This document shows positions 63,401 to 64,000 of a stretch of 64,000 bases of DNA, in pieces. The position numbers were made by a program, and so were the translations under genes. Position 1 is the first letter of the stretch. The number at the start of each line of letters is the position of its first letter. The notes below the pieces were generated by a model. It was not told where the DNA came from and did no database searches. It saw only the letters and a program-made list of their open reading frames with translations. This stretch comes from DATEDA01 sp963789885 (lineage in GTDB: Bacteria; Pseudomonadota; Gammaproteobacteria; Burkholderiales; SG8-39): the NCBI GenBank assembly GCA_963789885.1, contig CAWBNB010000020.1:1-64000 (forward strand). The letters are read 5' to 3'.

Positions 63401-64000
63401 CGGCTGCAGGGCGTCAGCGAGCGCATGCTGATCAAGGCTGCGCTGATCGAGGAGCCAAACGATCAGATCGAGTTCTTCAAGAAGGCGATCACGAGCGCCT
63501 ACGGGCCCTGGGACCCGCCCCCGGCGATGCTTGCCGCGCTCGACGCGCTGAAGAACGCGCCCTTCACCGACGCTCAGGTGAAGAGCGCGGTCGACAACAA
63601 CTACGTCGAGGAAAAGATCGCGCTGAACGTGCCGGAGGCCACCAACACGGCCTTCGTGGCGCTCCTCAACGACGGCCAAACCAAGGTCGAGCGGTTCAAC
63701 TACCGCAACATCGAAGGCCTGGCGCTCAACACCGTCGGCGGCGACGACCTGGTCGTGCTGGACGACGTGATCGCGTCCACTACCGTCAACCTGGGCATCG
63801 GCAACGACCGCGTGCAGGTCGGCCAGGTGTTCCGCTCCCAGCGGACCCGGACGACCCGCAGGATGCGACCGGCCGATCACGCACATCGCACCCGACGACG
63901 TCTTCGCCACGATCGAGATCACGCGCGGCTGGCTGTCCAACGGCGTCAGCCGAGCCACCACCATCAACGGCGGCGACGGCAACGACGAGTTCACCGTCTT
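48461..64000 (+). CDS. Giant LEPR-XLL/OmpA-like/RTX surface protein (3' end beyond window)
   Basis: An open frame of at least 5180 codons from an ATG preceded by GGGGGAGAGG. The N-terminus has the LEPR-XLL motif (IFEALEQRLLLSADP, residues 27-41), seen on very large exported proteins. Then come beta-rich repeats; a propeller with BNR/sortilin-like blades (LYAGLGQVSSS, SNDGGDTW) into which an OmpA-like domain is inserted (about residues 498-602); a very long series of beta domains; several repeats containing LVADIN-AL (about 55.2-57.4 kb); and RTX calcium-binding nonapeptides (62.2-63.25 kb). It is probably a secreted or surface-anchored adhesin; a type I secretion system is expected but not in view. 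After about 63840 the meaningful translation moves to another frame, so one or two indels or a real frameshift lie there. Confidence 0.85.
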   Translation, partial: MSRIFASHSAQVRPARGPAPPFRRKPIFEALEQRLLLSADPVPFVAEQLFQQAQAVVAAELLDPSLPQLIGLSGGERDTLVGANTGNLWQIVGPNEVVLNGVSYSAVANLVGATDRLDTFEFFVGGSLSGAISGGPGGGDVVDYSQRPDSIVVDLAEGTATGTAGVAGIEHFVGGAGEDVLRGPDADNTWNVTGANAGDVAGVSFDGFENLNGAVDNEDTFVFAPAGGLTGVVDGGAGGFDSLVMMGGTYRVIVYTATGPQSGVIDADGSLIRYDGLEPVSNSGTATDIVFNLTANADEAVLEDAGGNSSRLRSVNGTFESTTFTNPSGSVTINLGSGADRFTIDALDDTLFTGSVILDAGDADDDITLAVRTTGVSYTLDGGAGTHDAIHFDATGAVTISDTDLDGITLGGIERAFLSGTSITTPVAFSGQVFFYENGTTWQEEGPNPYTSDLTGANRLWDPVAGAVQAIVVDPTDRFTTYIATGNGGVWRNTGGTEVFFATNESILTADDKLRLDDFAKFLEAHPAYTVEIGGHTDSSGLAGDNQALSVDRATSVFNYLVNTRHIDAGRLRTVGFGETRPVAENDANGVQALNRRVELLVDNWEPLTDDFPSLSVASLAMSPLDNKVLYAGLGQVSSSRTGGIQNGLLFSNDGGDTWRILGRFEFNGLAITKVLPTSITTASGDQVVLVSTFDVDRDGDGNLDDEGGLFRLEVKPDGTATSIQKISNPTATAGLPSGHYTDVAMDPGGNGRPVRLYTASPSTGVFRSEDGGVQWQLLANGFALNSDSDNDGSDDLLQGTQRIKLAVDPLAGVVWAGVIGPTTNGLFNAAGTGLGLVGLMKLSAANVGLVDPVWQSIPVPTSQDGPGLATTLGLHASGQGDLHFSIATDPTDGNIVYAGGDTQTFIKPNENGAGLQAFAGRIFRLNPADSSWTQIVGTTAGGTAPHADSRFITFANDFTLIEADDGGIYRLQNPRAEADQGTTEWASLNRGIRINESTHVAFDPLNGTLMAGTQDNGSAHQAGIVDGIDNDNDGVVDETDERFFWSGMTAGDGNSQIAIPIDVDGVPGADRVLRYSLSNNLRFLDVYEFDANGQQIDANGNPSATRTRIQFASPGGGAFISGLNNEDQAFTQFTQIPMVVNRFNPLRVAIGLHGIYESVNTNVTPGPNRVLPLDRVQLVDPNGPGVAVGFANAVTALVYGGAIGNTQFQDLIVAARASTLVIRQTAGGAVTQRVVDGAGTITGVAVDPNDWRKVYVTAGREVFRIDDVTDAGKAWVNITGNSRSLFQTNLRTIEYVRNQGGQDVLLVGGTGGVTRLFDPGTAGGNAVWARLGENLPSALVSELKYIDAADADQGKISSGDLLIAGTMGRGVWTVGGDILSLAQPTTLRIFGSNSASAGDDLSLSIDDANPLLLDVSDVAQGVSVYSTRFAAISKVEIDTRAGDDSITVDHSHGGVAVPGGIVYRGGAGTNDLTLTGGPVGTITTDTSDPLFTTTRLVDTRGRPELVSFEKTTVTADTSAIPGPLDQPFDTVSGALEQLVSLLTFVKDLGKDLPFFGNTLGRALNGVDVEPGSPVGGEGGEAAGEEAEGGEGPVESQAEQVVDESSQAVDLLRRFIETGHGAFSLDSIASFTTLDQLRLALLGLDESGSGTVTIPVQGATVNDPFEFKLTGIKKSLTGRANVELNVLGGAIDLSGLVDVTADVTLNLVFGVDASHGFYIKASGSANDIVVDNIRVNAVEGDEVEAEGKFGFLGVEMSAASLAMDPLVKFTIDLDDTGTLGADGYITLSELTANGSQYVKTTLTGNPAQPDVTLTGTFKVQAFVPGEAAPFSLVDARATFKWADINAANLNSSPNLTVEATVGSPAGDALLSFLKVNGQQVFDQLKVIRDKLDTLANAADFVDFSILKSALDNILKVVDDFNQALVDPLGTLYGGAATIPTVQDLVTRIAQILGVDADELGLAYDQATGELTYHLDLTRQLATFSDALKFGFNFEPIADFNIDANASFDASIGVDFTFGVDLGDLAGGATVADSFFVRDASVSADATITALDINAIARLGFLDVSVQHGSLVTTTPISFAVALKDPDGTNKGQAGDTDGGRITLKELGDNLLTPGNLIQAPTIGGGLEATLPLAASFLGVSTATADTTLTVTVPDISDPSTISVGFPAGASIQKFLDFRNMNAAQFVSLIAGLASKLQGLRDTQFFKDIDIPFVQGAVNGVLDFTGSISRGLLYDPGADAAVDDAKRLATDINDALASAGLDRKIVVQGEGTKLKFEAIDYTISELQIAKGGGDGGGYNDIWNVSTAFTGAKFYETPTGRPAALGNDAELTFTLKRTGLDDEVVTVKIKKADTTDNTALGDDTIKLVGANNAATFESAQGLAARLVQILGSSLVQYVADDPNTADVDESAITVALGTLLPKTTLTTDLPIDFNLDLGSVIGVESNSIVRISAEAGFDQNFIIGAYLGDTVPGAVSSLQGGTLLSSLNDGDGVDISTSPAITAPDGVIKTYGRLSGDASFSLTTKVANVETTAGFTVKASDTATNTTTADLVADINAALGSASVRGAPISTFVLSGDATFDVKIGATTTSVTVLKADTDGTKPNTTANASLADLVADINTALTNAGIADKILAEASATVIGTGATAQNVNVIVLRNKAGTNEFSVKATNDSAKKELKLPAVETTAKVLSTLVTAVADGNRIGLVAKPSVDALSLTTTQNDVAVKDLGFQTSMTASGPLVGSNLSSFVLQTGDALFSLEFGGNIYDVTVKASDTADNGTDITKLVSDVNSALANAKNRGTGLTQSVAGSIQARASGAGIALWITNANVTSVKFTAAIDNATVTELGLADEDTFTPLLIAATKEVPLIVGRISADTTLDFSINGAAAIPVMLYADDTATNTTVLNLVADINQALDVPSIKTGTLSSFVLASDVTFTVQVSNGNGSTTKQVTVFKADTDGTKLNSTANTKLSDLVGDINAALKVQGLDTLVVAKPSGASSATGHARIRFDGTSDAAAPASTVTRLEITASANNALNLPTGRVAQRLSDKIKVDSIGNQLVFLAVDPLITAFNLQQVQGGLPELGLATLSAGALTADNADLLITVSNKGAGPASYKVTLDGLTTVQQVIDKIAFDTNGKVTAAINGAHTGLTLTDTTFLPVTVDANGKLVTNPNASMLSVIAINGSKAAIGLGISGVDSLSAANLDGKIDGKQVSGIKLTDRFFMQNAGVGASLTITTPELDANKQVIGPSGIDALANFGFVGVSLTGGGTLSGSIHAGFKEPSTSGPGHDGRVSLTEFIDGLGNISTLLETPTITGDGSITLDVDVKGVPFADPATAQIKFDLFNLGDLFDKYPNNVTGLPAAVRTGDTTFTLAGDFTSAFAKGAKVTVGSFTTFVTNVAFANGTTTVTTFGPDPADYLPNDLSGLAIGTPIAPALKIRFDNFENLLAFKNPGFDFDSILDALLALRDFLNQFDAASGVLSTPIPLVNVSVNDLLNFADKFSDALENAKHDPAGTLQILDQKISEAFGVDPSPPNPADDLLKFELDDNGTVSDRSDDIIKFEFNLSAAFSKSLNIDIPGLNLPAPFNVVDFGGGANLAASGSASFKLDMGVGLADPTKVYLYDSSGIAGSLNLSGSDMAFRVGLGPLGLSIIDGEASIAGAIASTWNASAGIFDSRHKTQLQAGSFGSVLGALDATLTAPVNVTLPVYFPTESHFVGDITLSGNLTDIANGLYLKTDSSAAPANTIVLDVSDVLVDLTSSFSNLSLLDQILFIVDGVDLVLGGVQDALDGEILGVDLPLIGDKLADGAHFIGDLRSGFLHDFRDQVEKLANPDDNGIKDILYNLLGPAGLGLLLSTDAGHNAITNPQTGEFVPGTKADIRTFNNLSQVNSISDADIWWKFKIGRNLVNTGGDLGLDLGIPGFGLKTDGQVKLDIDWQLDLGFGLSGKDGFYFFLMDPDTGIPLATRAAAPELQMTAKVTLPGASLSGELGFLEFTAVNKDVDGDPNDNNTHLAATFGVNIRNSADPNDQRLGLSELGKLGFDVLVGAEASAELGMTLGIAGDQGGFPQIQADFLLDWAIDGDPDQAGIQPISLFSPPPGFSFGRSIQDGLKIVEFRNVSLDVGAYLSDVVGPIVRKVQEVTEPVQPIIDIITTPLPVLHELGLDITLLDIAKQTGAVDAGFIDSLQTILEVVSTLNSVDFSADGSLLVPFGNFTVFDRAQAGLFGTDFDLGSGSFDLDDFANKILGPNGPLKGLISGLPSGLQGVIGDVAGVASDVLKGLAEQNGAAGSGKKAFTFPILEDPSQVFGMLMGKPAVLIGFDMAPLDFKASFTAFFSIFGPLGVSINLDAALHIDFAFGYDTKGFIDFADSGFKNPLLLADGLYVSDDPTDPTYDGSGDDPPELTFDGGLWAAAELNLGIARGGVGGGIFIGVDFNLFDPNDDGRIRLDELVGNFLNQLKAPNEAERFLAPLAIFDVTGKITAELFAFLKIDFGFFTLDKKFEITPPATLAEFDVDFFRPPVLATELDNGDLILNIGDFSKQRVLGDLTDFGENIHVEDAGPGKVAIWSDNLEDAGSNAKQIYSVTGKIIASGGEGDDVIDLSGVHASNIRFDLSGGAGKDKIWGTAGGGVMRGGTGDDELHGGDGMDLIFGNEGSDEIHAGKSADIVLGDGGTVSDGFDLANRHGFVRGLYALTDGADTLYGDDDDDILIGSGGIDTIDGGANNDLVIGDSALLTFNSPPVVTETDQDPQAFKDILKGGTENDVIYGGLGGDEIYGEAGNDLIYGGGGADTIDAGANDDVVFGDLGTFLNGDLNKPVVIAGGEGDTIHGGSGSDKLLGGGGNDTIHGDDNDDYIWGGTGADTLYGDNGSDTILGESDPDKLYGDDGSGNAVDGDDTLEGGQGNDFVRGGRGVDVLIAGYGSDDLDGQEGSDFYTINARGGTTSEVTIAYDTGTGLDDSDRMTVFGTGQADTFLLRAMADYYFPTKERLQGVSERMLIKAALIEEPNDQIEFFKKAITSAYGPWDPPPAMLAALDALKNAPFTDAQVKSAVDNNYVEEKIALNVPEATNTAFVALLNDGQTKVERFNYRNIEGLALNTVGGDDLVVLDDVIASTTVNLGIGNDRVQVGQVFRSQRTRTTRRMRPADHAHRTRRRLRHDRDHARLAVQRRQPSHHHQRRRRQRRVHRL
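49952..50268 (+). other. OmpA-like domain nested in the giant protein's propeller
   Basis: Encodes EVFFATNESILTADDKLRL, YTVEIGGHTDSSGLAGDNQA, LSVDRATSVFNYL and GFGETRPVAENDANGVQALN-RRVE, the full OmpA_C signature including the HTD and N-x-x-L-S-x-x-R-A peptidoglycan-binding positions. The sequence before it (GNGGVWRNTGG) and after it (NWEPLTDDFPSLSVASLAMS) reads as one interrupted propeller blade. Confidence 0.8.
55180..57420 (+). repeat. Flagellin-like/LVADIN-AL repeats in the giant protein
   Basis: At least six copies of a roughly 80-130-residue unit whose core is TLDFSI..., VTVLKADTDGT and LVADINTAL-like (ATDINDAL, LVADINAAL, LVADINTAL, LVSDVNSAL, LVADINQAL, LVGDINAAL). The unit recalls the short repeats of flagellin hook/IN-type modules found in large adhesins. 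Copy number change by recombination is likely. Confidence 0.7.
62210..63245 (+). repeat. RTX calcium-binding nonapeptide repeats
   Basis: About 20 or more GG-x-G-x-D-x-U-x units in several blocks, for example GGAGKDKIWGTAGGG, GGTGDDELHGGDGMDLIFG, GGLGGDEIYGEAGNDLIYGG and GGTGADTLYGDNGSDTILG. These form Ca2+-binding parallel beta-rolls after secretion and are a hallmark of type I secretion substrates. Confidence 0.92.

Noticed and set aside
1..64000. CRISPR array
   Set aside because: No set of regularly spaced direct repeats of 25-40 bases was seen; the repeats present are IS copies and protein-coding repeats.

Overview
The window is GC-rich (roughly 65 percent) and reads like an accessory region of a betaproteobacterium, most likely in or near Burkholderiales. 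I infer this from the tripartite-tricarboxylate (TctC/Bug) periplasmic receptors paired with LysR regulators, the NnrS protein, the DUF6351 hydrolase and the codon use. No ribosomal or other core operon is present, so the assignment is inference. There is no CRISPR array.

Layout. 0-1.8 kb: an integrase module (tyrosine recombinase, DUF4224 protein, small HTH protein). 2.6-3.8 kb: an rve/DDE insertion sequence. 3.9-14.3 kb: mostly secreted enzymes (beta-helix protein, metallo-beta-lactamase-fold hydrolase, DUF6351 protein, alpha/beta-hydrolase-domain protein), with a TusA-DsrE-DsrE sulfur-carrier set and a peptide deformylase homologue among them. 14.4-17.8 kb: a tRNA-Pro-like sequence, a frameshifted TctC gene, a DapA-family lyase and a divergent LysR gene. 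18.0-18.7 kb: a HigBA-type toxin-antitoxin pair. 18.7-21.6 kb: an IS110-like element split by an IS256-family element. 21.7-28.6 kb: a five-gene RiPP cluster lying between the C-terminal and N-terminal pieces of a broken integrase gene. 28.7-32.2 kb: a PemK-like TA pair and several conserved proteins of unknown function. 32.2-36.1 kb and 38.6-41.6 kb: two more copies of the IS110-like element, one split by IS66 and one by an intact IS256-family element, with a LysR gene, a YdhR-like protein and a PIN-domain TA pair between them. 41.8-47.6 kb: a TctC-methyltransferase operon with a divergent LysR gene, a DUF488 remnant, an NnrS-type membrane protein, an NTF2-like protein and an overlooked 51-residue double-glycine peptide. 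48.5 kb to the right edge: one giant surface/RTX-type gene, still open at the window end.

The most interesting system is the RiPP cluster on the minus strand: P450, a 66-residue precursor ending in Gly-Tyr-Leu-Tyr-Asp, an MNIO/DUF692 enzyme, its winged-helix partner and a cobalamin-binding radical SAM enzyme. From memory this matches the enzyme set of the recently described Burkholderia aminopyruvatide pathway (Tyr-Tyr biaryl crosslink, beta-methylation, C-terminal Asp converted to aminopyruvic acid), but no adjacent methyltransferase is visible. The giant protein is the second highlight: it has an N-terminal LEPR-XLL motif, an OmpA-like domain that appears nested inside a beta-propeller, several flagellin-like repeats and a long block of RTX calcium-binding repeats.

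Many mobile-element genes, and a few cargo genes, carry single-base frameshifts. These are either real decay or residual assembly indels, and the two cannot be told apart from the sequence alone.
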